The notes beneath the pieces were generated by a model. It made no database searches and was not told the origin of the DNA. It saw nothing but the letters and a program-made list of their open reading frames with translations. From Thermomucor indicae-seudaticae (Eukaryota; Mucoromycota; Mucoromycetes; Mucorales; Lichtheimiaceae): DNA of 64,000 nucleotides. The stretch spans positions 1 through 64,000 of the forward strand of contig JSYX01000053.1 of assembly GCA_000787465.1 (NCBI GenBank). The letters run 5' to 3'. This document shows positions 12,746 through 24,196 of the stretch, piece after piece (within the stretch, counting starts at the first letter, position 1; each line of letters starts with the position of its first letter). A program made the translations under genes and the position numbers.

Positions 12746-14811
12746 ATGGCGCGGAAGCAAACACGCCGCCTGCACCACACGAAGACCATAATAAACGGAG
12801 CGAAATTCCCAAAGAACGCTCCCAACTACCGAATGAAATGCGTGCGGAAGAAAGGCAGTGTGTAACAAACCGGCTTTGCGTGGCTTGTGATTATTATGCT
12901 CGTGGTCCGTGCATGATTTTGAGTGAGTTTCGTTTGAATGAACACGCCGAAAGCTGTGTATTTAGCGCCAAAGATCACATTGGATGCGCCTCCGATTGAA
13001 GTCCTTGTCTGCATTTATGAAGATCACCTGCAGTCTTGGGCTGATCGCTTACAGCTCATTCGAACCAATAAGAGACTATATCAAACCTTTATCAGCATGC
13101 CCACCGCACTGCCATGGAGGGTCACGAGATCATACGTCGCCCTGCCCGCGAGGACTGCAACGATCGTAATCCTGGAACAACTTGATGAGGAATCTGTAAC
13201 AGCGATCTGCCGAAGTTTCAAGCGTTTGACTCAGCTTATCGTGAAGGACACCAACATCAGCAAGTCGAAATCTAAGCACCTACTTAAATCGCTCACGGGA
13301 CTTGGAGTAAGCATGACAATCACGGCAAGTGGAACAGCAGGTGGACAACTGGTCCGGGAAAGCCGCCGTATGTACAAAAAGAGAAAACACAATGTGACAG
13401 TATCCGTCGTTAAAATAATCAGTGATACAAGTAGCTCTGAAGAGGTTCGTAGTCTTGTTAGTGATATTGAGGGATATACCGTTAATTAATGATCTAGGAA
13501 TCAATGGAACATGGAAGAGTCGTTGATACTACACCAAGAAGTTCATCTATCGGTTTGGCGTTGAGACGCCCGTATATTGACTACTATGACACGCCCATTG
13601 CAATTAAATCGAGATACGTCGACGCGGGTAAGTTAGTTACGTAGATTAATTACAAGTGGATTCAACTAAACATATTCTTTATAGGGCTTGCACGACCGCG
13701 CAATCACATCATGAACACTCTTGTTAAATTGCCAGAATCGTTGGACAAAGTTGTAGAGAAAGACAGTCCGTATCATACGTTGAAGAGCAAAATCGAAGAT
13801 AATACCCTTCTGTCAAATTTAGCCGATCCTCAAGCGCAATACGACGCAGTTGTCCAAGAGCATGCGGCTCGCCCGGTAGAATGCGTATTGCTGGGAGATT
13901 ACTCCTGGGCTTTCATCACGCATTTTGATGTCTTTGTCAGAGACGGACGAGGGATAGATGACTGTGCGCAACAGAAGCTCTCACGATATTACGAAGAGCC
14001 GGAGGGCTTTTTACTTAACCGAGGCGGGGATACTAAGGGATCATATGCCCAGCTTGTGGTGCGCTGGGGATATTTGGAGTTTCTAGTTATTGCAGGCTAT
14101 TGCGGTGAGATTGCGTCGACATCAAGAAAAGCTTTCTGTGGCTCAGCGTTACCGGAACCTATCGTGCAGATATTACAGCTGGACAAGCAGTTTAGCGTAA
14201 ACGTCCCGGTTAAACCGGTTCGAAATGCACAAGGCATCCGCTTTCTCCGCGATTATACGAGGTTATCAGCATGCAACCTGTGGTCTTTTGAAAGCCATAG
14301 GTTTGTATCCAACGGGGTTTTCCGCGCATGTCATCCGCTGTCCATAAGCAGTTTCGAAACAAATGCTGTGAACAAAAGTGTCGCCTCCGTTGCGAGTCAT
14401 ATACTGGCGATAGCTGCCAGTAAAGTATACACGACAGAGAAACGAAACATCATCATGTCGCTAGTGCTGAAGACAAAAGTTGTCAGATGTCTTCTCGAAA
14501 AACCGGAAAACTCTACTCTTACATTACAGAACTTTCGGCAGATTTTCGATTTAGTCAAGGCAAATCACCCGACAGACAGCTTGCTGAAACCCTTACAACT
14601 GCTTGTCGACCTCGATAACTGCCTCTTAGGTAACGTTAGTTCGGTTAATGTCACGTCTGTTGTACAGAAACAATCTTTCAAAAGCGCGACGTTGGAGCTG
14701 TACCAGGATTTTGTCGGGCCCGCCATCAAAAGCAATAACAAACGAACTATTGCTGCGCTATCCCCATCATCAAGCACGATCCTCGCAAGTAAAAGAAAAC
14801 GTTCGTCGTGA
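12746..14811 (+). CDS. Orphan F-box-like protein (model with four exons)
   Basis: No family recognised with confidence. My model joins 12746-12857, 12966-13444, 13498-13627 and 13685-14811 into 615 residues. All joins are in phase, but the donors are weak (GTGTGT and GTTCGT). An alternative is two adjacent genes, 12938-13489 and 13504-14811. Just after the second exon starts, TLDAPPIEVLVCIYEDHLQS followed by a Leu-rich helix and NKRLY resembles an F-box (the usual LPxEVL...I start). F-box proteins recruit substrates to SCF ubiquitin ligases. A repeat-like LTQLIVKDTNI segment follows, then a basic KKRKH nuclear-type signal and an acidic SSSEE stretch. The last 370 residues form a globular-looking domain with no motif I know, ending in a basic KRKRSS tail. 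It may be lineage-specific or derived from a mobile element. Confidence 0.45.
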
Positions 14812-15204
14812 CTAAATCACAACTTGTACATCTTAAGAAAATATGAAACTGCGACCTCCTATTCCCCTGATTGAAGCAAAAGTTAGGCTTACCGGTCCGT
14901 CTTGATATCATGATTCCAACCTGTTAGACTTATTGTATATTCTCCAAACCGAATGTGAAACCAGATGCTATATAGCCGACAACGCCAAAAGATTTTCGAT
15001 AACAAGTGAGGATCCAGTTTTTGAAAATCGGTCATAGCCGAATGCCCGCCTGTGTTCCTTAACTTCCTCCTCAAGTTATGCTCCGTTCGACAGTGGAAAG
15101 CCTGGAACGGACAGAAAATTGGCATCCATGTCCGCGAAAGCTGTAGGGTGCATCCTGACACGAGGGGAAGATTCACCGCTCCAAGAAAAAGGTCGTGGTG
15201 TTGA

Positions 15205-15390
15205 CTAAAAGGTGCCTCTTCAGGTACGGCGTCAAACGAGGCCAGGTCAGTAGAATCTTTGGTATTCCTTGGTCTACAGTCGGCGATACTATTAAGAAAT
15301 GAAATACCAACAAGACCCAGCGAACTATAAAGGCGAGAGTCTTCCTCGACCTGGAGCGCCACGCAAACTTAGCGAGAGGGACTGTATGAT
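15205..15390 (+). pseudogene. Tc1/mariner transposase fragment, frameshifted
   Basis: One frame reads YGVKRGQVSRIFGIPWSTV, which fits the second helix-turn-helix region of Tc1/mariner transposases (KxGxSxxxIAxxLGIPxSTV). After a stop and a shift of frame the text continues as RPGAPRKLSERD, the usual linker and start of the next helix bundle (RxGRPRKLSERD). No catalytic DDE region or terminal repeats could be identified nearby. This is a short dead fragment. Confidence 0.6.
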
Positions 15391-17924
15391 CTTTTCGACG
15401 GCATCTTGCATCTTTTCGGGGAAGACAAGGCCAGCATACCAATACTCGATAACAACGCTTTGAACAAGCTCATGTTCTCATTGGCTAATATACTTATCAA
15501 AAGTAAATAGAACTGTCGCTGAAGAAAAAGCTTCAGTCTTCAATTCACTTGTATACTTTTCATGTACTTGAGTAGTCGTAAAACAGATATGCATGTAGGA
15601 CCGAAGGAAAGCGCAATGTCTTTCAAGGCCATCAGAAGGGATTCGCCTTTAACATAAGCGAACGGAAGGTTAACGCAGCCTGGATATGATTGTTCTGGAT
15701 CGCCATTACGGGTACGTATTAGACACTAGACTGAATGCCGTCTACAAGACGCTTAGAGAGCATTAAAGGATGTAAGTAACCGCACCAAAGTCATTATTAT
15801 ACATCAATTGAATCTTCCCATAGTTTGCTCAGATCCCCTTCCCAAATTATCGTTGCAATGACCCTGCTATGTCCATGTGGACACTTGCCGAAGCAAACGC
15901 AGCTCATGCTCCAAATGACATATATATAATCGTGCGCGTACGCACATTCATCACGGAAACATGGGAAGATCATGTATGAAATAAGAAGAAGCCGTTTTAC
16001 CTCCGTTCCTCTTTTGCTGCACTTGCCTTGTTGACGGCCCGTCAAAAACTGCATAACGAAAGAAGAGTGCACGGACCGATCCCGACGCGCCAGCGCAATG
16101 CTGTGATTCGATTGCTGCTTCCACCCCAGATAATAATGAGCGACGCACTCCTGAACAGACGCGTATACGATATAGGTAAAGCGTGGCCCCGCTGCCAGCA
16201 GACTAACACCCTTTTTTCCCTGCAAAAATCCAATAGTGCCATCTCGCACGGTAGTAAAATGCCGCTTAGCTCATTCGCAATTTGGAACGATTTATGCCGA
16301 TACCCGGGTGGAATCAAGGTCTTGGTCTCATGTGCCAGACAGCAGAATGTCACTGGCCTCGTTAGGAAGGGCCTGAGAAAAGCTGCCGCACGACAGGTTG
16401 GATTATGTCGTCTGTATTCGCCAATCAAATTAAAGCATGAATTCTACCACGTACAGTTCAGTTCCTGGCTAACGCAACCACTTCACCTTCGATATAAGCA
16501 ATGAACGCCTCTGTTTCCTTGTTGTGGTCCCTGATATGCAAAAAAAGGCATAGTTATCAAGTGGACTATATGCGAAACGCTCCTACCTTTTGTGACAGTA
16601 CATGGAACTACTGTCGAGAAGCGATGTCAAGGTGAACGGCTTCCCTTGTTAAAAGACGCGCTTCCTTGTTTTTATCAAGACGCAAACGTTGCCTCTTCCC
16701 ATACGCTAAAATTCAAAGGCCAAATCCCTAGTCCATCAGTAGTCAGGGACATGACCTTGAAGTTAGATAATGCTGTCCTATGCGTAAGAGAACGTAACTG
16801 CCTATCTTGTTACTCTCGCCACCATCTTTTATTTACCCATTGTCTTTTTTTTGTTTCTGCGGTGAATGACATTCGAATCACAGCCAAAATGTTGCACGGG
16901 GTTGCGGTATATACATTGCCGTGAAAACTATCGGAGGTCAGCGTTTCGTAAGGTACTCCTGTTGTACGGGATGGTTATCTTTGCGCTTTTCCCGTAGTGT
17001 CTGCTTTCGCTCTCGATTACTTTTACTCCCTCCCTCTCTCTCTACTTGTAGCCCAAAAGCGTAGTAGTGGTGTCAGTATCACTCTCTGTCATACATCCGA
17101 CTATTTTGACACTCGTCTAGATCAGTCTATTGCTTGTGGTCCAGCCAGACTGGGAACCCACTTCCTTCGAAAATGCCTCACCTCCTGAAATTAATCCCGC
17201 AGAGGGTCAATTGTTATTTATCAGCCATTCCGCGGAAAACATGTGACAAGCTTATGCATACCAAAAAGATATAAAAATGCACCCGTTTTTTGACAGTCTG
17301 TTTCCGCAAGACTTTCGACTCTTGATCGATTCTTGTGTCCGTATCATGCCTCGCTGACGTTTCTCAAACTCGTCTTTGTCACTATATATCGGTCTCAACA
17401 CTCGAAATTCTTTGCACTGCAACATCTCCTATCTCTTGGTTTGTTTCCGGTACGATCGTATTGGCGTACAGTGGTCCCTCGATTTTTGTCCCGTCCTACT
17501 TTTTTCTGGCCTCATATGTTTCCATTTTCCTGGAGGTTAATCCGCTGAACACGTACAAGTGCAACTTCCTCGACACTTTTTGGGCTCTCGCACTTTTCCC
17601 AATTCGCGGCGGAAAAATCAAGGAACCACTGTGTGTTTGACCGTCGCTCGCTCTCCCTGGCGTAACCTACTATGGATCCTTTGGTGGTTGACGGCCATGA
17701 CCTACCAGGCTTTCGATATTCTTATCCGGGTATATGAAACATTTATCCAAACTCTATCACTTATGTTGCGGTCTCTTTCTTCGCGTTAGGTCTGACTTTT
17801 CCCTATTGATTGGTTAGGTCCCTTGGCTGCTGATGCTCTTTACACCAGCAACTCCCAACTGAATCCCCCCGCTCCTGTGACCGGCATTCCCGAGAAGGAG
17901 TCAATAAAAAGCGGTAGGAGGGCT

Positions 17925-17979
17925 GCCGCATGGCCTACCTCACATTGTTCTGCTGAGCAATAGTGGGGCCCCATGCGGC
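17925..17979. repeat. GC-rich hairpin, possible structured RNA
   Basis: A perfect 9-bp outer stem, GCCGCATGG (17925-17933) with CCATGCGGC (17971-17979), encloses a second region of pairing around CTCACATTG and CAATAGTGGGG with a 10-nt loop. It sits at the left edge of a GC-rich, non-coding-looking 300-bp stretch. I compared it with remembered RNase P, SRP and U-RNA signatures and found no match. Confidence 0.5.
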
Positions 17980-18426
17980 GCTTGCGGGTGCGATTACGCG
18001 TCTTTGGATGAGTGGCAGGCGGGTGGGGAGCATCCGGTCATGTGGCGTGGTCCTCGTGCGTCGCTGGTTGGCCTTTGCAAACCTTCAAGGACCCACAGAG
18101 GCCGATGTCCCTTGTAGCCATGCCACCTTACCTGCGGGAGATACAAGGATGGACGCTGAAGGCTGATGGGCAATCCTTGGAAGCGGAAGAAGTTGAGAAC
18201 ACTGGGTGACCTTAGGACTCCAAGTCGCTTTCTGTGTATCCTTCTCTTAACGAAGTCCGTATTCGTTATAAAAACATGAATATGCAAATGATAAAGAGAT
18301 ACAAGTAACAGTACGCACGCAGAAACAAGATGCACAGATAGACCGTGACCCGATATTGGGCGCAAACAGAGATGAAATAAATACATATATATCTACTTTA
18401 ATACAAACTTGGGCTTATGTCAATGT

Positions 18427-19102
18427 CTAGATCAAGTTGAGTGATCGGAGGAAACCTTCACTGGCGCGTGAGACCTGTTGAAAGTTATGCTCGAAACCAT
18501 CTAACCCGCCATAGTAAGGATCTCGAATGATGCGTTCTCCTTTTGGATCGTATTCGCCAAAGAGCTGAATGGTCGCCTTTGTGCCTGCCGGTGCCATTTC
18601 CTGATGACCAAAATCATGAGGGGTGCGTGATTCGATATCGTTTTAGGCTATGTATACCTTTAAATCAGCCAGATTGGAGGTGTCCATACACAATATATAA
18701 TCAAAGTTGATGAAATCGGATGCATGAACTTTGCGTGCTCTATGGTTCACCGGAACACCATGTTGTCGACATGTTTTCGCACTGCGAGAGTCAGGCGTTT
18801 CGCCCACCTATATATATGGTTTCGCCGTCAGTAAACGTAATACGTGGACCGTAGTTTTTGATCTGTTGGCACGTTACGTGATAACCTGCAGTGCCGGCTG
18901 AATCAATGACACCGAATTTATCCTCTAATTGTCTTGTCTTTACAGTGTGCGCAAACACTGCCTCGGCCATGGGCGACCGACAGATATTTCCTACGGTGAT
19001 GGGGGGTTGAATGTTTAGATCTCTTTTGAACTCGCTCAGAAACCGGATCGTTGACATGCCTAAGCAGACAAATAGCACATTAATCTTGCCATCGCTACCC
19101 AT
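18427..19102 (-). CDS. LTP1: Low-molecular-weight protein tyrosine phosphatase
   Basis: Cytosolic acid phosphatase that removes phosphate from phosphotyrosine through a cysteinyl-phosphate intermediate. Four exons (19060-19102, 18878-18990, 18658-18807, 18427-18600) give 159 residues, the usual family size. Splicing intron 1 restores the P-loop VCLGNICRSP, matching the active-site pattern CX5R-S. DPYYGG near the C-terminus supplies the general-acid aspartate and the family tyrosine pair. DSAGTAGYHVGE and YILCMDTSNL are also conserved family segments. Intron 1 begins with GC (GCATGT) rather than GT, and no GT alternative preserves the P-loop. The gene is divergent from DRG2, with 116 bp between start codons, so the two probably share a promoter. 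Confidence 0.93.
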
Positions 19103-19218
19103 GATTCAGGAACTACTTTGAGGTCGGGAAAGCGGGAAAAACGTGTTGAAACTCGGCCACCGAAAGTCTGTAATATGAAACCTTTGGACGCTTTCTTTTT
19201 TTTTTCTCTCTCGGAACA
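19103..19218. promoter_or_regulatory. Short divergent promoter (phosphatase / DRG2)
   Basis: Only 116 bp separate two start codons pointing away from each other. A run of T (about 19196-19206) lies close to the DRG2 start. No clear TATA box is visible. Confidence 0.6.
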
Positions 19219-20667
19219 ATGGGCATATTAGAAAAGATACAGGATATCGAGACTGAAATCAAACGAACGCAAAAGAACAAAGGTTGGTATGTCAAGCCAG
19301 ATTCTGTTGGCACGGCGCAAGACTCATTGGAAGAACAGCGACCGAGTACCATCTTGGTCTGCTCAAGGCGAAACTCGCAAAGTACCGAGTGCAGCTTTTA
19401 GAGGGTGCCAAGACCAAGTCAGAAAAGGTGGAGACAAGGAGAGAGAGACAAAAGTACGTTCTTGTGCTTACGTGTGAAGAGGGTTAGGGAGAAGGGTTCG
19501 ATGTCATGAAATCGGGCGATGCCCGTGTTGTCATGATTGGCTTCCCGTCTGTGGGCAAGTCGACGTTATTGTCCAAACTGACAACGACGGAATCGGTTGC
19601 GGCTGCGTACGAATTCACGACATTGACGTGTGTTCCTGGCAAATTCAACTACAAGGGGGCGACGATTCAGCTGCTTGATTTGCCTGGTATTATTGAAGGT
19701 GCGTCGCAGGGCAAGGGCCGTGGTCGACAGGTTATTGCGGTTGCTCGAACAGCAGACATTATCTTGATGATGCTGGACGCGACCAAGTCATCCAAACAAA
19801 AGTAAAGTAAAAAAGGCCTATATCAAGCCATAGTTGGGTGCGTTCTAAAGGAGAGGTTTTAGAGAACTGTTGGAGGCAGAATTGGAAGCGGTCGGCATTC
19901 GGTTGAACCAGAGTTTCCCCAACGTATCGTTCAAGATCAAAAAGGCAGGAGGCATCAGCTTTAATGCGACTGTGAAGCTGCATCACCTGGACGCAAAGAT
20001 GGTACAAAATATCCTTCATGACTACAGTAAGTAAGGAGAGGATCGACATCGGTACCCTACTCACTCCTATTAGAAATCTTTAACGCGGACATTGTCATCC
20101 GAGAGGATATCACTGTCGATCAGTTTATTGATGTCATCCTTGGCAACCGACGATACATTAAATGCATCTACGTAAGTGTTCAACTAGACTTTCAGTTTGT
20201 ATCGCGTTGACTCATGGGAAGAGATATGCTTCAGTGTTACAACAAGATCGATCAGATCACGATGGAAGAAATGGATCGCCTTGCGCGTCAGCCAGATTCA
20301 GTCGTGGTTTCCTGTGAGCAGGACCTAAACCTGGATTATCTGGTCGAGACGATTTGGAAAAAATTGAACCTTATGCGGGTTTATACCAAGCGGAGGGGCG
20401 AGTATCCCGACTTTGAGGAAGGGCTCATTGTGCGTAGCGGGGCTACGATTGAACACGTTTGTCATGCTATCCACAGAAGCCTTGCAGACAGCTTCCGATA
20501 TGCATTAGTATGGGTAAGTTATCTATATTCTTAGCATGATGATGCTGGCATAATTATTCATCTCCCACATGAAATGGCAGGGAACTTCAACAAAGCATAA
20601 TCCACAACGAGTTGGAATTAATCATCAAGTACACGATGAAGATGTTGTCCAAGTGGTCAAGAAATAA
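19219..20667 (+). CDS. RBG2: Developmentally regulated GTP-binding protein 2 (RBG2/DRG2)
   Basis: Ribosome-associated GTPase of the Obg-related DRG family. DRG2/Rbg2 works with the partner Gir2/DFRP2 during translation. Seven exons (19219-19282, 19339-19427, 19488-19801, 19863-20026, 20074-20171, 20235-20513, 20581-20667) give 364 residues, the same length as I recall for human DRG2. The start [20 protein letters not shown] and the segment [14 protein letters not shown] favour DRG2 over DRG1. GTPase motifs are G1 [10 protein letters not shown]2 within YEFTTLT, G3 DLPGIIEGA with the family GRGRQVIAV, and G4 NKID. The C-terminal TGS domain runs from about [13 protein letters not shown] to VVQVVKK, including [12 protein letters not shown]. 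An S5D2L insert lies between G3 and G4 as in the family. Confidence 0.95.
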
Positions 20668-20894
20668 AAATAGTTTGTGTGGGGTAACAAACATGAGGAT
20701 GCAGGTGCACGGAAAGTTCCCTGTCTATCCTATTATTGGGAGAGAAGATGCATCGGCCTGTTATCACACTCCAATAGATATCAAGTACTAATAGGTTATT
20801 TATTACTATGACTGAAGAAAGAGATAGGAGAATATATAGTCACTATTACAGTCTGTACTTCTGATCCATAGCTAATGACAACGCCTTAACCCAG

Positions 20895-21963
20895 TTAGGG
20901 CGCCAGTTCGGTCAGAACAACAACTTCCTGATGTTGTTTGATCTCCAGTTTGACTGGTTTGTCGGTATTGCCCTTTTGTACCGCTTTCACGGTGCACTGC
21001 AACTCGGAAGGATGTGTGGCAACTATAAGTGGTGGTTATTATACATGAGTAATTAAGGAGTAAAATATATAAGAGACAGGTGACGAACTTACCCCAATGA
21101 ACAACGCAAACAACAATGGTAATATCCTGCGTGTAATCCAGGAGTTAGTCATTAGGCAGGTAATACAAGAGGTTGATCTCTTTTTTACCAGAGAGCAAAT
21201 ACTGGAAGCTAGCAAGCCACGTTCTTGACCATCCAATGCAATGAGCGTAACATAGTTGATAGCGGCTGTGATGAGGGAGACGACGGTAGCGACGATGGTG
21301 CGTTTCGCCATGATGTTTAGAGAGGAGGCTTGATGGGCTGTTTGCTGGGCGGCGTTGGGGAAGGCGGCGTACTTGACAAAGATGCCGGTGTACAACAGGG
21401 AGATCAATGCATCGTAGCACAGAGTGGCTGCCGAAGCCGGTAACTGGAGCCCGATGGTGCAATGGTACGGCGTGGTTTCGCTGACGACCATAACGCGGTA
21501 GATGATCATCAGGACAACCAGTCCGATGTACGGGACCAGGAAAGCAAGGTGGATGAGATAAAGTGGCGTCTTCAGGCGAGCTTCCGTTGGTACCGAAGTG
21601 ATATAGATCTGGTTATTAAAATTTAAGTTATCACGGAAGAAACCTTAATCTCTGTCACGAAACTGAACGAACCTTTTCAATAAAGTAAAGGTAAAGCAGG
21701 ACCTTAGCGATGGTATACACCAGGACGCGGTTGTAAAGACTCAACGAGCACGAGATCGAGTTGCCATTGTTTGTACTGGTAGCCATACAGGCAATGATGC
21801 TGTACGCCCATGTGGCGCCATACAATGCCAACAAAAGACCGCGAATATAGTACACGGGTCGTTCAATACTGGCTGCCTTACGGCCAAAGAGAAGAGAGAC
21901 TGCCGTGATACACGCAACACTGATCACTTCAGATACGATTTCGTAAGCGTCAGGCGTATACAT
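20895..21963 (-). CDS. Multipass membrane protein of unknown function
   Basis: Four exons (21673-21963, 21189-21608, 21093-21126, 20895-21022) give 290 residues. I do not recognise the family. The protein starts MYTPDAYEIVSEVISVACIT and shows about seven hydrophobic segments separated by short polar loops, e.g. VYYIRGLLLALYGATWAYSI, LYLIHLAFLVPYIGLVVLMI and IVATVVSLITAAINYVTLIA. A soluble tail of about 45 residues, VATHPSELQCTV to VVLTELAP, follows. The arrangement could be a receptor-like or transporter-like protein, but no diagnostic motif is visible. Intron 1 uses the uncommon donor GTTCGT. An in-frame upstream ATG at 22038 exists, but the 21963 start gives a cleaner N-terminus. Confidence 0.7.
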
Positions 21964-22799
21964 GGTAGAACCAAAAGGGAAAAAATGAAAGAAGAAAGAG
22001 AATACGTGTATCCTTTTTATAAAATATGCCCTTTGCACGCAAAGGTCAAGCTATAATAAGGAAAAATCGTAAGGAGTCCTCGCAAGCGAAGGAGAGAATA
22101 TGTACAACAAGAAAGACGAAAGATGTGGAAACAGAGAGTTGCCTCCTCTCTTCTTTTTTTTGTCTCTGAATTAACTTTATTACTACCCAAATTTGACGCT
22201 GATCTGCATATCCATGGCTCCGACCAGTCCTACACATCAGCGAGCGATATTCAATAGGAGGATTGTGTTCTCTCCCTTTTCTCATGCCTCCTTTTTGCCC
22301 ACACAAGAAGCGGGAAGAGTGTATTTACTGCCTTGGAAAAAATTGATTGTGTGTGACATGTGGCGTCTTTTGGGTCACACGCTATCGTCTGTCTGACTCC
22401 GAACTAGATCAATTACAGTCAACGAGATGTTGTTATAACAATGACAGGCTCGATGTCGATGCAGCTTCTTGCCACCATGATGATTTAAGTTCGACGTAAT
22501 CTGCGACTTTACTCTTGGCACTCAATTTGGTGATATTCTATTATTATACATGTTTAGCATTGATCTCGCTACCGTGTTTGCTATCTTGCTTTGTTGCAAT
22601 GGGACCTGTTTGCGTCACTGAGGCAATTGCTCATGGCATATCACCATGGGCGTCCTTTGGAAAAGTGGGAGTAAACAAGAAATGTAGATTGACGGGTTCC
22701 ATTTAGAAAGTGTGCGGAATATGATTGATTCCCATCACAATGTGAGTGACCATGGATTACTTACCACTAGCGTAATCCCGCTGGAGCGGAGACCACTTG
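21964..22799. other. Intergenic, nothing recognised
   Basis: Spacer between the membrane-protein gene and the Fanzor-like relic. No open frame with family motifs was found. Confidence 0.6.
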
Positions 22800-23678
22800 T
22801 TACCCGTGGCTCATGGTAATAGGGGAAATCAGCAGTATTGCATTGACTGCTTTTGCTTGTGAACGGAGAAGCAGGGTCCTGCTGATACCGGCTAGCGCGA
22901 TGCATTTAGCTGCTTCAACGTCCCGATTCATTGTGTTATGGCCTGTTTTGTAGCGAGGACACTTCCTGTTCAGACATAGGGAGTCTTCCATTGACTGATA
23001 CCAGCTTCCAGGTATCTTTGATGTATTTGTAGGCTTTTGGTCGAATAACTTGAGAAAAGCAACTCGAGAATCGTCTGTGCCTTCTGCGTAATTGAGAACC
23101 TCCGCGCCGTGTATATACGTAACCCAACAACCCGCGCCCTTTCTACCGATGCACATCACTATTCGGTTCATTTACCCTATGGCGCTCAAGAACATCAGCA
23201 GCACTGTTAGCCGAGCTGACTGGATTGTCCGAAAGTTTCTCCTCTGCTTCACGAACATCTGGGTTCTGCGCCTGATGGCTATTTAAGCTTCAACAATGAG
23301 ATCAAAATATTTGGCGCTTACTTTTCTGCGCTCTCTCTTTTTTGCATATTGTCTGGCTAGGGATCGCTGCTCAATTTCGCCTACCGTAACACGACGGCAT
23401 CTGTCAACAGTTGGTATCGCCAAATCTTCTCGCTCATCACTGGCAGCGACATCCACGTCCATCTCGTTCTCGTTGTTCTGAGCGGATAGCAGGGCAAAAC
23501 GATTAAACAACTTGATGTGATTGTTATACTGATCTTTCGTCATAGTAACGATGCCATTATCACTGCCGGAAAACCTCCTTTCCCGACCATCATCTCTGTC
23601 CCCGGACAGTAAGCTCTGGATGTTTACAGCCTCGGCTGTATCTTCGTAATGAAGCGTAACAGAATTATCTCTTAACAA
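22800..23678 (-). pseudogene. TnpB/Fanzor-like nuclease relic
   Basis: One minus-strand frame runs from 23678 to 22800 with only two stops (23283-23285 and 23172-23174), so it is a recently decayed gene of at least 293 codons. The C-terminal part reads CPRYKTGHNTMNRDVEAAK followed by CIALAGISR. That matches the zinc-ribbon plus NRDxxAAK segment closing the RuvC domain of IS605 OrfB/TnpB and eukaryotic Fanzor proteins, where the Asp is the last catalytic residue. The first cysteine pair of the ribbon seems partly lost (TSKIPGSW). Upstream, TVGEIEQRSLARQYAKKRER resembles the basic helical part of such proteins in Mucorales as I remember it. The RuvC-I aspartate and RuvC-II glutamate could not be located, so the gene is truncated as well as interrupted. 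No guide-RNA end was identified. Confidence 0.55.
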
Positions 23679-24196
23679 ATACAGCCTTTATTCTGAAATC
23701 AGCACTCGGAGAACAGATACGACAATTGCCATAAATACTAACCAATGCTACATTTTGGCGGTAGGGGGACACAAAATCGAAACAGAAAAGAAAGAAAAAT
23801 ATGGGAAAGTGATGGGTTTGGTAAAACTGGGCACAGAAACTAATCACCCAAGCATGCAATCTCGCCCTCATTTCGAGTGTACCAACCATGTTCGACTCGG
23901 TTCTGGACCTCTTCGGGGTCGAGTGCTAGCAATGCGTTCAAAAACGTGTCCATCGATGGAAGAAAAGGAAAATTCTGATGCCACATGCATCAGTAACCAG
24001 GTCGTTCATTTGTAGGCGGCGGCGGCGGCTTGTACGAAGGAGGCTTCGCTTTCTGTCATAGTGGCAGCCAATATGAGCATAAGTCGTAAGGGCAATTCAA
24101 ATTATTACCTCCGGAAAAAGCAAATAATGCTTCTTTGCATGCTCCGTTTTTAATTCACCCTTCGCCTTGTTGACGTCTTCTTGTATCTCACGTCGT
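23679..24196. other. Spacer between two relics
   Basis: No supported gene. It may contain lost 5' sequence of the Fanzor-like relic, which has no clear start at 23678. Confidence 0.5.

Larger units (their letters stand above)
14812..18426. other. Gene-poor interval with transposon debris
   Basis: A 3.6-kb stretch without a supported intact gene. It contains a broken Tc1/mariner-type transposase fragment near 15.2-15.4 kb and a GC-rich section at 17.87-18.23 kb with a strong hairpin. Around 17.26-17.35 kb an ATATAAAAATGCAC stretch followed by pyrimidine-rich text looks like a promoter, and AATAAA occurs at about 17.90 kb, so an LTR-like or untranslated transcription unit is possible. I found no paired LTR, primer-binding site or protein domain to support one. 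Confidence 0.4.

Noticed and set aside
12746..12800. MARKQTRRL start resembling histone H3
   Set aside because: The similarity is limited to a few basic residues and the rest of the frame is unrelated to histones.
14218..14230. GGTTCGAAATGC resembling a tRNA B box
   Set aside because: It lies inside a coding exon with no A box or acceptor stem at the right spacing. No tRNA gene was found in the window.
17240..17960. Possible solo LTR (TATA-like box, pyrimidine-rich start, AATAAA)
   Set aside because: No paired copy, target-site duplication, TG...CA ends or primer-binding site could be shown.
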